Origin: Apostichopus japonicus
Lineage: Eukaryota; Echinodermata; Holothuroidea; Aspidochirotida; Stichopodidae
Direction: 5' to 3'
Length of the DNA stretch: 64,000 nucleotides
Assembly (NCBI RefSeq): GCF_037975245.1
Contig: NC_092580.1
Location: forward strand, 31,800,001-31,864,000
The translations under genes and the position numbers were made by a program. Positions 38,321 through 52,144 of this stretch are shown piece after piece. The notes beneath the pieces are model-generated. The model saw only the letters and a list, made by a program, of their open reading frames with translations, was not told the DNA's origin and searched no databases. Positions within the stretch are counted from its first letter, which is position 1, and every line of letters begins with the position of its first letter.

Positions 38321-41073
38321 TGGTTTCACGTGCCGGTACAGAGCTACCTGGAACTTTTAGAACAACTGTGATCACATGCACAATTGTGTCTGATTGACAC
38401 GAGACCCTCAACACTTACATCCACGTGAAGACTTTTATCCACGTGATTTATCAGGCACATGGCTATGTTTTATGGCCATGTCACTGACAATATCCAATGA
38501 GAAGTATTACATAGGACACACAGTCATTTCTGGGAAGAGAAATCCAGTCACATCAAGAAAAGGGTTTGTTCTCTCCTTCTTAGTCACCTTACAAAGTCAG
38601 ATGATTTAGAGATGGATTGCAGACTACTGGTCATTGGGTCATTGGTTGTTGTGTTACATCCTGGTGACATGCATGTTGTGAAAGATATAATTTGTAATAA
38701 TAGCACTACATGGAAAGAGAGAGAGGAAGAATAACATATTGTTGTTAAAATTATAAACTCTGTATGATATCCTTATTACTTGTGTGGTTTAATATGATTA
38801 TTAATATCATCAGATTAAAGGAGCAGTCTTGCTCTGACATTTGTTGCCGGTGTTTCATGACCATACACTTCCATTGAAATATATGTTTTTTGTTTACATC
38901 AGAACCATTGTAAACAAAATTGAAAAGAATCAGAAGTTGTGTAATTTATGTCATAAATAGTTGTCAGAATTTACCATATGTGCCATATACTTGTAAGAGG
39001 GCAGGGGAGGGGGTGGGGAGGGTAGAGTTTAGTGACATTATTGCTACTACCATAAGTACATCTTCCCCATGTTCTTGCAGTCATTTGCATCTAGCTGATA
39101 TTTCTTTAAACAGGATGATAACCTTGCTATAGACTTAATCTCTTGTGTGACTAATGATCCTATGGTGGGGGTGAGGTGGGGGGGTTGGTGGTGGCTATAG
39201 GACTGGCACAAGTGGCAATGCTGAAATCGTAGTAGAGATCTCAATTATTCTAGATGTGATCATTGGGTCCAGGTGGGGACCAGAGCAGATTGGTACTGGT
39301 CAAGCATTGAATTCAGATGGTAGAGATTACATCAGAGCCAACTTTACAGACATGAACCGTTCATAATTCTGTCCTTCATTATTTTGAATTCTAAATTTGA
39401 AAATTGTTTGAAATGTTGGTGTGTATACTTCAACTGTGCATAGCCATTGCCATTGAACAATAGCAGGATGTATATATTACTCATCTTTTATCTGCATTAT
39501 GACTATGCATCATGGGGTGATCCTCATAACTGTAGTACCTGCTCACAATATTTTAATCACTCTCATCGGTTGTACACTATGTATAGTTGTAAGCTGTATG
39601 TATCACTAATTGGTACTTGTAATCATTTCCTAGCTGTACCCCTTTGTTGAAAGAAATACTGCCCTCTATATTCTATCTCCAAAAAAAATTGCTGCGACCA
39701 GTTGCGACCCAACTAGTTAAAAGTCAGTTACAACTTTTTTGGCTCAGTCATGAAAATGAAACAATTTCCATCTTAGATTAACTACATGGGCACCTGACTT
39801 GATCACATGACAGAGTTGGGAAATTAAAAGCTTACAATACCTCATTAGTGGACTCATGAAAGGAAACGAGGCAAGTGAACATTTCCAGCGACCGTATTTA
39901 TAAATAACCTTTCCGAAACAGTCACAGAGGAACTCTTAATTTCCAATTTTACGTTTCTATTAAAACATTTCTTATTTCAGATATGTAGTTGTGGGAAGTG
40001 TTTGATAGTCAAGCTTAAAGGGTTTTGGGCCTCCTTTGCTGGATATGGGTGCTGGCTATATGAAACTTCATGTCAACAAGCCGTTATCATACACACTTGG
40101 ATTTTCTCCCATGCAGTTTTACGACAGGAGAAAACCTTTGTTTTACGGCTGATTCTCTTGGTTTAATCATTGTCACAATGGGTTGGCTGCTGGTAATGTG
40201 TTGTAACAATGGAAGAAAACAGAGCTAAGCTACGTAACAGTCCCTGTATGCCCTCTCAATGTCTCCTCTATTCAGAGGAAAAAGCATTTTGTGACAGTAA
40301 AATCAATTTTAACTACAAAGTTTTGACAGTGAGGACTCGTGGGTTTAGATCCCTGTACAGTGAGCTCCCTTAAAAAGAATTATATATTTTTTTGGTCGGG
40401 AAATGCTACTAGCTACTAGCATGATACCCAGGTTTGTCCGTGAAGGAATTAAGCTGATCTTTAACACATATTTTAGCATTATTTTGTATGCATGTATAAA
40501 TATATAATCAAAAATTTGCATGGTTCTATTTGTTGTCATCGACAACCAAACTCATCAGATACCAACTTGTATCTCACTTCACTCAAGTTTCTGTTTACTG
40601 TTTGGATCCATCCACAACTTGCGATCACTATTTCTTAATTATCCTCCTCCGATATATGCTCTGATTTCACCAAGTTACCATGATTAAAGCAAACATAGCT
40701 AAAAATTGCAATGGTATAAATTTTCTCAGATCAGCTATAAAAGAATGTATAGCATGGGCAGCTTATTCGTATCCTAATGTGATGCATGTTTAGTAATGAT
40801 AAATTGGCATGTCTGGCAATCCCTATTTATGGTGCGTGCTTCCTTCCACCATTTATCCCTAGATCGGCGGTAATCTACGACTTACGCATGACAGCCGTGT
40901 GTGATCTTTATCTATCCCTACCCATGTACTATTCGGTATGCATTCACGTGTGCGCAGGTCACTGCACTGTTCCCAGGCCAATGGTAGTACCGTTGTACTT
41001 TCATTTCTTTCTCTCCCTTTTTTTCATTATTTTTTGTAACTTTAAATTACTCGACTTGATGTGTAGAACATCA
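38321..41073. other. No gene seen; G-rich patches
   Basis: Frames are at most 107 codons and not recognised. Two G-rich stretches (38999-39023 and about 39162-39193) are noted. No transposon ends were found. Confidence 0.5.
38999..39023 (+). other. Putative G-quadruplex motif
   Basis: Five G-runs of three to five are separated by one or two bases (GGGCAGGGGAGGGGGTGGGG, then AGGG), which fits the usual quadruplex pattern. A second G-rich patch follows about 140 bp later. No gene context explains it. Confidence 0.5.
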
Positions 41074-41150
41074 TGTTCTGCATTGATCAACAACTTATTA
41101 GCAAGTTAGGCGTTTCGAGATCTGTCTCTTCTTCAGCAATGCAGAACACA
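41074..41150 (-). ncRNA. Hammerhead-ribozyme-like fold, probably degenerate
   Basis: Read on the minus strand, a 12-bp perfect helix (41137-41148 with 41074-41085, TGTTCTGCATTG and its complement) encloses CTGAAGA (fits the core CUGANGA, 41130-41136), a 4-bp stem II GAGA/TCTC with loop CAGA (41117-41128), GAAAC (41112-41116), a stem III hairpin AACTT/AAGTT, and GTT (fits the GUH cleavage triplet). Deviations: one extra A before stem II, a 4-base bulge in stem III and three extra bases before the closing helix. Hammerheads are known from Penelope-like elements and retrozymes; no reverse transcriptase was seen here. Confidence 0.4.
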
Positions 41151-43435
41151 TGAGCCGTCCGAGACGTAAAACTCATAACGTCTAATCGAGAAAGTCTTGC
41201 GATGGCTTTTTCGGAATCAATCTAAATTTAGAGAAGTTTGATCAGAACTGAATTGTGAAAGGGGAGCAAACACATAACCTTTGAGAAGTTAAGATTAACA
41301 GTACATGGCTTAATACCATCGGTTAAAGTAGTATTGAATATGCTGGGAGTGAATGTCCCTATAGTAAACAGTCAAACCTATGCCCATAAAAAATGCATAA
41401 AAAAACCCATAATCAGGTCACAAATGAACACAGATATATGCAATGGACTTGGCATAAAAAGTACAAATAATTTTCAATAGTTCACACAAATTGTTTTTCA
41501 GTATTTACTATAAATAAATTTGTTGTCAAATAAAGAAATTTAAATCAATATTCACTTACCTGTCTCCACACGACTATGCCATCCCTCACTCTTAGAGTTT
41601 CCTTTTTTACTGGCTGTCCCGCCATGTTCTGACCCCACCTCCCCCCTCCCATTTTGGACCTCTTTTTTTCTCCTATCTTCCATTTCACTATACCACCTAC
41701 AATACCAATGTTTCAAGACAGGTGTGTTCATAACTCAGGATTTTCATGGAGTTTTTATAACCATCTTTACCTTGAAGAACTTACAAGTACTGTTTGCTCC
41801 ACAACAGCAAAGATCTGCTTCAATCCCTACCTCCCAATCATGGTCATATTGGTGTTTGGAAGGGGAGGGACCGTTGCAAGAGTTGGGAGGGGGGGTATGG
41901 GTTGGAATTGATCAGGGTCTCTTGTTAAGGTGCCTTTCCATTTTGTAACTGTACCAATAGATCGTTTATGGAAGATTTCCTTCAATTTGTTGGGGCTTCT
42001 AAATCTTACAGCTCTGCAAAGCTACACGTTGCAATGCAGTGTTACTTGTTTCCACCCAGTACTGTTAACTCTATATGGTCTGTATATAGTTTAATTTAAT
42101 TTCAAAGCAGGGAGCTGCTATTCCTTGTAAGTTATATTGAATATTCCAGCTTTTTATTTTTTTCATCACTGTGTAAGGTCTCACAAATGTAGGAAAATCT
42201 GATTTTCGTTTTAGAATTTCCCTGGCTCCTCCCTGAGTTCTGTCTCCTTAAAGGCATTGAAGACTCACCCCAAACCGAGTGCCGCGCTCTGAAAAAGTTA
42301 ACTTTCCGTTGATTGCAAGTGAAGTTTTCTGCTTGTCGCTACAAAATGCAGACAGTAATGAAACGTGACACCTTGTTATCTTTAGCTGGACCTGAGATGT
42401 CCATCGCTGTATCGTTTGTTCACTGTGCTGTGGGTATTGATAGCAGCTGTATGTACTGACTGTACACTAGTGTCTAATTACCGAAGGTAGCAAGCTGTGT
42501 GCGTATTTTCTGGGATCTATGGTGGTGTCTAACACTTCTGTTGCACCTCATTTGAAACTAGGTCAGAGTACCGGCAAGAGACGTTTCTTTTTGCGCGAGT
42601 CTTCACACCCTTTAACATTGATTTCCACTCTTCATCTACTGTTCCATGTATTATCAAGCTTTTTTGGTAACTTTTTTCACCTTTTAGGTAATAAGTTTTT
42701 CACAAATAAATCCAGTTGAGTAGACAAACGTATGTATACAGTTTTAATGCAATTTGGTTACATGGTCAGGGGCATCAAGCCAGGTCAATTTCCCTGGGGA
42801 CAATTTAGTTACCGGGCTCGGCCCTCCTCCCCCCCCCACTGGGCTCAGCCTCCTTTTTGCAGTCTCCACATTTCCTTATATATATATGTATATTATTAAT
42901 GTATAATTCTTTATTCCATTTTCCACTAAGCCCCCTAATCTACTCCATACCCATGGACTGTATCTCCCTTCCCCTCCCTCTGATCAGACTAATATGCAAC
43001 CTATATTACTCAAAGTCAGACTAAAATTGATCAAGCGTAGATTTATAATAGAGTTGGCAACTCCCTCGCTTTTTTTGGGCACAAAGCCAGTTAAGAGTTT
43101 TGTTACGAACTGAACTTGTTTTAATTGTCGATATTTCGTCACACTTTTTTTGTGTGTTAGATTCATAGTGAATTATTAATATATTACATGCTGAAAGCAA
43201 AATCAGAAATATTTAGACATTGTCTTTCATTTAAAATGAATGTTGACCCATCATACTGCTGAACTCAGTCAAGATTAGCTCTAAAAAATATCTTACTTTC
43301 TCATTGATAGCCCCGCAAAACACAATATGATTAGAGAAGTTTTGAATATCTCTCATACTTGAGAAGTTGTTATTTCACTGATTTTATCGAATACACATGT
43401 ACTATCACCCACCCATCTTAGAAAAGAGAAACGCA
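41151..43435. other. No gene seen
   Basis: The longest frame is 85 codons and unrecognised. A C-rich run lies near 42830. No transposon ends were noticed. Confidence 0.5.
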
Positions 43436-43470
43436 ACGATGATGATGATGATGATGATGATGATGGTGAT
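43436..43470 (+). repeat. GAT microsatellite
   Basis: About ten GAT units with one GGT variant at the 3' side. Confidence 0.97.
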
Positions 43471-44732
43471 TATGGCGTTGGCGTTCATGATGAGCAAATT
43501 TCATAAACATATGTGATGCCATTATAAATAAATCATCTATTCTTTGTAATAGATGTTTGTTTTGGGTATATTTCAGTGTTGTTCTTATGGAGTTGTCTTT
43601 ATTTGCCATCCTTGTCACAGCTTGGTATTTACGCTGAGTGAGAATAGTAATGGCGTGTTTGATTTCACCTTTAATTACCCGAAGGAGGTCTATGTTTAGC
43701 GTTCGGTAAATATTTCAGGGATCATTAACTACACTTTGGCTTCGCTTTATTAAACCGTGCTGTATGGTTTCATCCAAAACATTAATTTTTACATTTGTCG
43801 AAATTTTTGAGCGTTTCACATGGATGTGGTACTGCAGCTATAGTCTTAAGATTTATCGGCCAGTTTTTCATTCACATTTCTTTGCCACTTTCCTTCATTT
43901 TGTCTCGTTCATAAAGGATAACTTTTTGAGCTTAACAGTCAGCTTGATAAGTTTCATAGATTAAAAAAACAAAACAATGCCGTCAGTCCTGGTTGTATTG
44001 TTATAATTTATTTGGTATCCTAGCTTGCTTACATGTCTCCTCACAGCAGCAGTATTCTTACAGTGAAACAATTTCAGTAAGCAATTTTTAAACCCCTCTC
44101 CTCCTCCCTCCTCCCCTCTCCTCCTCCCTCCTCTCTCCCCTCCCCCTCCCCCTCCCCCTGCCCCACAATAAGTCTAGAGTTGATTTACCTCTCTTGAGAC
44201 ATGATTTCAGAGGCTGGTCGTAGTTTGAGATCTAAATTCATGTCTCTACCGGTAAAATTAAAACATAGGCTTTAATAAAATTCAATGCAAAAATGCCACA
44301 AATAGATGTTTCCTATATTGAAACCAGGTGAGTCAGGAGCCAGGCCCAGCCACACTGAAAATTAAAAAAGTCTTCATTTCTTACTAAAGTAGGTTATAAA
44401 ACTTAGAATATGTTATTCCTTATATTTTCCCAGGCACCTTAATTAACTTGGACCCTAGGGGCTGTAGCCCTCCCTGACCCTGTCCCCCTTTCACCAGGCT
44501 GGTTTGAAAAAGTCTATTGGTTACCTCTTACCTATCACATTGTCATAACAGAGCTGTTTAGCCTAATTGGGACTGGAGTTGGTCCTTTGATTAAATGTGT
44601 AAAAACTATTTAATTACTGTAGTTACCTGTGGCATATTGGAAATGTTAAAAATAAAGGTGAAAAATTGTAGAGAATTTTATTCAGAAAGTAACGTGACTG
44701 AACCTATTCTGGTTCTAAATATCAAAACATAT
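43471..44732. other. No gene seen; polypyrimidine tract at 44093-44165
   Basis: The tract consists of CTCCTCCCTCCTC-like units followed by CCCCCT repeats on the plus strand. The flanking sequence has no recognised frame or RNA. Confidence 0.55.
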
Positions 44733-45205
44733 GAGTAATATCTGTGACCTTCCTTTCAACTTCTTGATCTGGGTTTTTGTCAATTACAGAATAGTTAATC
44801 ACGTATGTTTATATTTGACAAGCTCCTTTGAATCTTGATATTGTTGTCGTAAGATTGATCCCTTGCGAGCACATTTGACTAGTTGCAGATTTTCAAACCA
44901 TTAACATTAAAATGATGTTGACTTACTTTCCTTTCTTATTATTCTTATTCTAAGAAGCAGAAAATATCAGTAATATCTGTGACCTTCTTTTCAACTTCTT
45001 TATCTGGGTTGTAGCTAATTTTAGAAGATCAAATCATGTGTGTTTATATTTAACAAGCTCCTTTGAATCATGATATTACTTTCATCAGAAGATCCCTTTA
45101 CAAGCTTATTTAAATAGTTGCAGATTATTAAAACCATTAAAATTGATATGATGTTTCTTAAGTTTCTTTTATTCGATTGTTGCCAACAACGTTGGATTTG
45201 TACAT
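44733..45205 (+). repeat. Tandem duplication, period 236 bp
   Basis: Copy 1 starts at 44733 and copy 2 at 44969. Shared phrases: 'AGTAATATCTGTGACCTTC', 'TTTCAACTTCTT.ATCTGGGT', 'GTTTATATTT.ACAAGCTCC', 'TTTGAATC.TGATATT', 'TAGTTGCAGATT' and 'AAACCATTAA'. Divergence is moderate. Confidence 0.88.
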
Positions 45206-48200
45206 GTCAACAAAACAAAGGTAGCAGTCCTTTTTGTTTCATCAGCAGATCGAACTAAAACATTTTTCATGTCATGCCTCGTTGTGTCCAATCAGTTGCT
45301 ATGGAGGTTATGTGCTGTTATTGTTATTGTTATTTTTCTCTCAGTTATTCTATCTAAATATGCTTCTCTGGTCATTCCTAACTGTTTGAAAGCCAATACA
45401 TTCATAACACGTGCATACTTTGTTCTGTCCTTCAACTAGGCCAAGGTGTTTGGATGTGCATAACGACAAGGATTAATTTAGGCTTTCATTTTAGCATGGT
45501 AGTAATTTAAAGCAGAAGAAGGCTGAACAGAATTTTTTTATTCAGTTTACATATATTTTATTTTATTGGTGACCTCTGGTGACAGAATTGATTTGAAATC
45601 TCAATTTCATGTAGTATTAAACAGACTTCATTTGAACCTGAGCTTGTACACATGTGTGATTGATGGGGGGGCGGGGAGGGGGAGGGAGGGGATACTCAAC
45701 TTCATTCATAAAGCTCAGTGATTGTTTTATATGTATATTTTTCCATCATCAAAAGTGAAAATTCAGCGGGTCAGCTTATGGGACTCGATTCATTTCACCG
45801 AACTGTTTGTCTTCAGGGACGAATTTTCATCGTAGTCTTAAAACACATGTAAAGGCAAAGTGAAAATTATCATAAGTTTTTATGTGTACTTATTTGGTCA
45901 ATGTAATGTTTTTCTTCATTCCGACCTTACCTGTCTCCAATACGTACACACTCTGATCTACCCTAGCCTACAAACTGGTAAGATTCTTACCCAGTGCCCC
46001 CCCCCCCCCCCATGATGGACCCTGCAGTGTAAGGTCATCATCATCCTCTTCCTGGCATTGTGGGATTTTGCTGTCAAACTTCATTAAAAAAGCATTATTT
46101 GAAGCCAATGCAAGAAGGTGAATATTGGTCAGGTGATTGTTGTGGTAGTGTACTAGTCTACTGCTGTAATATTGTTGGAACCACCAGCCAAAGTTTGATT
46201 TAACTGGCCTTGACTGATCATGTAAAAGTATTAACTAATACAGCTTATTGTCAATGTTATATCCAAATTGATTCAAAGTGCTGCTTTAAATTGGTCAGGT
46301 GATTGCTATAGTTCAGTGTTCAGCAGCTGTGGTGGCATTGTTTGAACCACCTGCCAAAGTTATATAAAATTGCCCTTGACTGAAGGAGAAGGTTCAAGTA
46401 GAAGCTTTATAATACTGGCAAAGAAATTCACAAAAAGTCCTTGTTTCTGTAGTCTTCTGCCGTCCAGCAAGCATGCCAAAAGAATGAAAGAGTGTTATGC
46501 ATTTCATTGGGATCAACTTGATTGCCAATATATATTTGAAAAGAGAAAATCTTTTCATAAAATATCTCTGTGCGATATTTTAATCTTTTTCTCAATACTC
46601 CGTTCCTTAAGTCAAGGTTTAGGGTTGTATTTCCCAATTCCCAAATCAGATTGCAGTTTTTCACTGCATTGTTTTTGAAGATTGGACCGAACAACTGAGA
46701 TTTGATGCTCATGCGTAGACTCGAGACAGAAAGTGATTTGACCCAGCGAAAAACTATCGGTTCCAAGAAAAATTTGGATATTGGTGGAAAAAGGTTTCTG
46801 ACTTCTTTGCTGTCCTTCCAAATGGTAACAACATAGAACTGTAGCAAAAGAAGTTTAATGTGCCTCTTTAACATCCACTAAGTTTTCATGTACGTGCCAA
46901 ACCTTGGGGCCATTTTCTGACGACCTTGAAAGCTTTGCACTAGTTTACTATGGCAAGAAAAAATTGCACAGACAACAGTTTTTAACTATTAGCAGATATT
47001 GTTATAAAAACCCCTTACCTTTTCATATCTCGAATAACATTTTGTTTTGCTTTCATCGCAGAGTTTTTAATTTTTTGTGCCACTTTACAAATATGATTAA
47101 TTTTCACTTCCTTTTTTTTCCATTTTTAGGATTGCCAAGTAGACACCGGTTGTGTTTTTATGCCGTGTGGGCAATCAGCCATGTCAATTTTTTACATTCT
47201 AACCATGATATGGATTGTTATGTGAGCCCTTCGAACAACCTTAATCAGCATTCACAAATGAAACCTTTGCGGAAGTTGAAGGATGAAAAATGAAAAAAAA
47301 AAAAAACTGGCCGTTTAAAATCAGCGCACTCTGTATCCCCTTTAGAGAGACCTGTCCGTGAACTTTTGTAAGTCTATTTATGGACAGGTTAAGGTATTCT
47401 AGATATTATATTGCCAACATTTTAATAGGGCAGTGTATGTTTATGCGTGTGTGCAATATCCTTTCCACTTCTTTACCTCTGACACAATCGTCCTAGAAAA
47501 GTCACATCCTATTGAGTTTGTCGTTAAAAGGAGATCACAATAACAAGGCCTTGGCATCGTTCCTCCCTCCCTATTAGTCATCAACCAGTTAACGATAATT
47601 CTTATTGGTTTTAACTGGAGAAAAAAAAAACAACGAGATAAGGTTTTGCACAGGTAAAAGGAAACATTGCCCTCTCGTCTGACCCCTGTCGACATGGCGA
47701 TAAGATAAATTACAACTAGTTTAATGACTTTCCCCGTGGACTACATTTTCCCCTTCCCTGACCATCCGGCCCCCCTTTCCTCCCCTTCCCCCTTCTTCCT
47801 CGGCAAAGCGGGTTACCAATGAATGGTTTACTTTTCCTCTATTGAAAGTTTTCAAATCTTGATCAAATGACAGACTAATTTATGGTTTATTATTAGATTA
47901 AAGATACTGTTCTCAAGTTCACTTCCAGGGCAAAAGGCAGTCATAAATATGGTGTGATGAATACAAATCTTGTTCTTGGCCAACAAACTTGGAAATATTT
48001 TAAGAGCATCAGTGTGGTTTATTTCTGTAGAACCAACATTTTATGCAGCTCTGCATCCTGGTCGATGATTGCAATGCACTGTTCTACTTTTGACGCAGAT
48101 TGAACCTTTAAGTATCTTAGACTTTGCCAGTGAAAATCAAGTATTAATTATCGATAAAAATGTAAAATAAGGAAAAATTTGTCTTCTTCCATTTCTTTCT

Positions 48201-48549
48201 CATTCTCACTGTACATATTTGGCAAATATTTGGCTAATTAGTAATATGCTTATTAGTACATTGGAAATGGTAATCAAATGTAAGATTTTTAATTGTTAAT
48301 TCATTTGGATTGATTTGTATAGGAACTTAGGAAGAATAAAAACACTGTATCCGTTGTTTCATGCCTACCCATTGTTTCCTAAATATTTATTGGCAAGATA
48401 TACTCGTTGATTATATTCAGCATTAATCGAATCCATTGAAAATTTGAGCATCTGCAATTGTTCATTCAGAGCCAACCATTATCAATTTCAATTCCCGGCT
48501 CCTAATTTGGACCATTCCTGCCTGAATGACATGTTGTCACTCGACATAT
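45206..48549. other. No gene supported over 3.3 kb
   Basis: The longest unexplained frames are 148 codons minus (46428-46874) and 129 codons plus (46904-47293). They lack recognised motifs, overlap other-strand frames of 69-102 codons at 46370-46874, and show ordinary AT-rich composition. A G-rich run (45665-45691), a C14-like run (about 45998-46011) and an A-run (about 47293-47306) are the only other features seen. Confidence 0.45.
45665..45691 (+). other. Putative G-quadruplex motif
   Basis: Five G-runs (7, 4, 5, 3 and 4 bases) are separated by single bases. This is the most compact quadruplex-like motif in the window. Confidence 0.5.
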
Positions 48550-48840
48550 CAGGCGCGTAGCGAAGGGGGGGGCGAAGGGGGCGGCCACCACCCCCCTTGA
48601 GCATATTTAAAAAAAAAATTTTTAATGTTTTTATGATATCGCTAGTATTTTCAAAAGAGAATATGCTAAGATGCAACTAACAAGGCCTGGGAAGTGCCAT
48701 TTCCAGCGATCTGGGAGACATTTTCAGCCAAAATTTTCTTGTATGCTTCGCGCCAACATGGTGGCGCTGCGCTTAGATAGTTTGCAATGCCGAATCTACA
48801 GTTTCGCCCCTCCCTTGGCAAATTCCTGGCTACGCGCCTG
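48550..48840. mobile_element. hAT-type MITE, related subfamily (291 bp)
   Basis: Ends CAGGCGCGTAGC (48550-48561) and GCTACGCGCCTG (48829-48840) are exact 12-bp inverted repeats. The target duplication CGACATAT is perfect (48542-48549 and 48841-48848). The interior shares 'AACAAGGCCTGG', 'CATTTCCAGCGATCTGGGAG' and 'GGCGCTGCGCTTAGATAGT' with the CAGTGGCGGAGC elements, so the two groups have a common origin although their termini differ. G-runs and C-runs flank the left subterminal region. It has no coding capacity. Confidence 0.92.
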
Positions 48841-48848
48841 CGACATAT

Positions 48849-51800
48849 TGATAATTTCGTTGTACACAAGACCAAAAACAAAAAGAAATCAGTTTCCTCC
48901 CAGAACGGAGCAAGGTACCAGCTTTTTATAAAGTATGTAACGAAACGTAAATTGTCCGTTTACAATGTTTGATGAAAATGGATCTGCCAGTAATTATACG
49001 TTTCATCTTATTCCGAACCCTGGCATAACTTTCTTGACAATACAAACCATCCGTTCACCGATCGTGTCACTCTCTGCATGCCTGTTTATGAATGTGTGTG
49101 GGCGTGTGTGTTTGTGGGTTGGGCTCGCCCACACCAGATGGTGACATCAGATACCCAAGCTATCATCTGAAGTAAATCCCATGCATCTTTCTCAGCGGAG
49201 TTACTTTACACTTGGTGTGGCTTATACTTGGAAAGTGACATTGATACCCACTGTACTGGCATGTTAGAACTGTCAGATAGAGCATAACCCTTAGAGCTGA
49301 GCGAGGCATTTCTTGTCGTCCGAGAGAGTTGCCGCACTCAAACATGATATGACATATTTTCCTCGTGCCCTGCATTCAAAAATTTGTTTTGTCAATAAAA
49401 AAAAATAATGAACCATGGAAGGCAGGTACTGATTATAATTAATAAGAAAGGTTTTACTGTATATGATACTCCTTCATATTGCATTGTGTTTGCCACAACC
49501 TGGTGTTACAATAAGCAAGTGGTAAAGAGGTTTACTCCGTGGAAAAAAGTTCTACATTGACTTTATTACCTCTCCTTTATGCATCCACTTCGATCTACCA
49601 TCTAGCTTATAACAACTGTTAAACATTCTTTCACTGTGCCCCAACGACCCACTATGGTCACTAGCCTAACGACCCACTACGGTCACTAGCCGAACGGCCC
49701 GCACGGTCACTAGACATCTTCCTTCTAAATTAATCTACTGTTCCGTGAGCGTATAACACGTTTATCTGGCTGGAATTACATCCACCCGAATCAGAATTTA
49801 TTTGTTAGTAGGTGTGTATTGGTTTGGACAACATGACAGCATGGTTTTAATTATTAAATTCTATGTGGACCCTTCTTTAATACTTTAGGTCAGCGGTCAT
49901 CTGCCCCACCCACCCCATCCCCCGCCCCTTTTCAGTCAAATTTATCATCGTAATGCAACTGGAATATGGTTACTTATGCGACAGTTGGATTTATTTCCCT
50001 GCCACAAGTAAATCACTGTGTACCTGAAGAATGGACAATGCAATCCTGGCACCCTGGGCCACTGTGTCCAACTTAAAGCAATACCTTGACCAACCGTAAG
50101 ATAAAGTAAACACGTTTGTGCGGTGTCTGTAACGATCTCGCGACCCATCGAAAAAACATCGGGTCGCAACCCATGCGTTGTAGACTCACTGCCACAAATG
50201 TGCAAAACAACACATTCATGTATGTATGTATGTATGTAAGCCAGAACTCGCAGGAACTCACATGCATCAGTATACCTACTTTATGTCCAACATATACCTC
50301 ACAGACTATGTCAAAGAGAGATCTTCAAACTTCCCATGACCTTTAAAGTTCTTAATATTTACAAATACCAAACCGTAGCCTACTAAACGTGATCGTAAGG
50401 TAGTTCAGCAAACTCCTTAACTGATTGAAGATGGTAGGAACCTTTACTTATCTTGCACGTGTGCCAGATGCAACATAGACTCCAACCGTGCACTGATTAT
50501 TTTGTAAAACATTTATAGCTTAATGAATTCTTCTCAGAGTCTGTGAAAGTCCAAACAGATTTGGCGAGTACCTTTTGATAAAAACAAAGAAAAGCATGGA
50601 GAGGGGCGGTGGGGGGGGGGAAGTGGGTTTAAATATCTGATATTCCTCTGGCATTGCCAAGTCAGCTAGATTGCACAGTATATGAAGTAAGTAGCTATTT
50701 AAAGGGTATCAAAACCTTTTGCACACTAAAATTAAACAATTATTGATAGCGAGATTACTACGTCATTTCAAGTGTTCTATTTTTCCTTATCTGTACACCC
50801 ACTTCTTGATCGAGTCTACCAGGTTGTGATTGATACTTCATAGTGCTACCCTTAACCAATAAGTAATTTTTACTTTCACTTATTGACAAAGATCAACCTT
50901 ATCCACCTCCCGTGATGAAAACATAATAACCTTGCCTTTAATTACAATGAACTCTGACAGAGAAGCTTGCTTGAAATAATTAAGTGACGGTGCTAAAGAA
51001 ATGAAAGTCTGTGTTTTTTGGGAGGGTTACACAATTGCACAACCTTTCCAAGTATTTATTGTGAGGTTAGTCACAAAGATGCAATCCCAGTTTCACAATC
51101 TGGTTTCCCAGACTACATTATGTAAGATCTATGACTTTACAGAGATGGTATTGTGATGTTTTTGAGAGTGATTATCTAACCTTTGTAAATTGCTTCTTTT
51201 TGCAGACATTTTTATGTTTGTTCGTAATGTACGTCAGCCTCCGTGATGGAATGCTTCATTGTAGACAATAAAGAGCAGCAGTCCGCAAACTCTTAAGCCC
51301 ACGACCCTGGTTCTTCTATGAAGACCCAACAGAGCCCCCCCACCCCACCCATCAAACTTCAATGCTTAGAATGCACGAAAAATTAGCTTGACTACTGTAT
51401 ATATATGGCCTTGATGTTAAGGTCTCAATGTGTGTTTGCCAAATTTTAACTTCAACCTTCCCAGCTAACTGCCCTAACAGCTCATTGAAAATAACACCGT
51501 TCTATGCAGTTTTCATATTAATAATCATTTTTATTGAGTTATCTGTCATTAAACATTTTGAGCTGAATTAAATTTGCAAGGTTTTTTAACAAGTTCGTAG
51601 GTTCTACAAACTTCAATCAAAATTTGCAAGCCCCGCCCAACAGATCATGCGCCAATCAAATCTCTCTGTTTTGTTTACGACCGTTAGGCCTATGACTACT
51701 TTCACTTTCGTGGCTAGCCTGTGTTAGGTCCATTCTCTTGAATAGTACAGTATCTTTCTTTCTGTCTTACCGATGTAGCTTGCAAAATTGTGTCATTTCC

Positions 51801-52144
51801 TTCAATTGCAATGAATAAACAGGTGTTTTCAGACGTTTCCTCTGTGATATTGGGTAAAAAAAGTGGATGATATGAGTATATATAGGTTACAGTTGTGTAA
51901 TGAACATGCAGATATGGGCGGTCGCAGTGATTTTACGGTAAATCGTTCGCGCCATAAGGGCAACAGAATATAAATTTCTTTCCTTCGATTGCGACAGCTT
52001 TTCTCCATTAAACCCACCTGGTCAGAGTGCATTTAGAATAAGAAGCATTGAATCTGCATTGAAGTTTGTTTTCCGATATTCATCGGCAAACACGTATTGA
52101 GACTTTAAGAAAGATATAACCCAAGCAATCTTTGTTGGCAAGCT
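48849..52144. other. No gene supported over 3.3 kb
   Basis: Frames are at most 86 codons and none is recognised. Small features: about 2.5 units of a 26-31-bp repeat with CGACCCACTA and GGTCACTAGCC at 49644-49710, a 7-bp stem GCGACCC/GGGTCGC at 50140-50167, and a TATG microsatellite at about 50217-50238. Confidence 0.45.

Noticed and set aside
46370-47293. Frames of 148, 102 and 129 codons
   Set aside because: No recognised motif, opposite-strand frames overlap, and composition matches the AT-rich surroundings.
50140-50167. Possible structured RNA or transposon end around GCGACCC/GGGTCGC
   Set aside because: A 7-bp stem with a 14-base loop is common by chance, and no matching partner end or target duplication was found.
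51210-51223. Splice acceptor CTTCTTTTTGCAG
   Set aside because: Good-looking acceptors occur often in AT-rich DNA; no open frame or donor supports an exon here.
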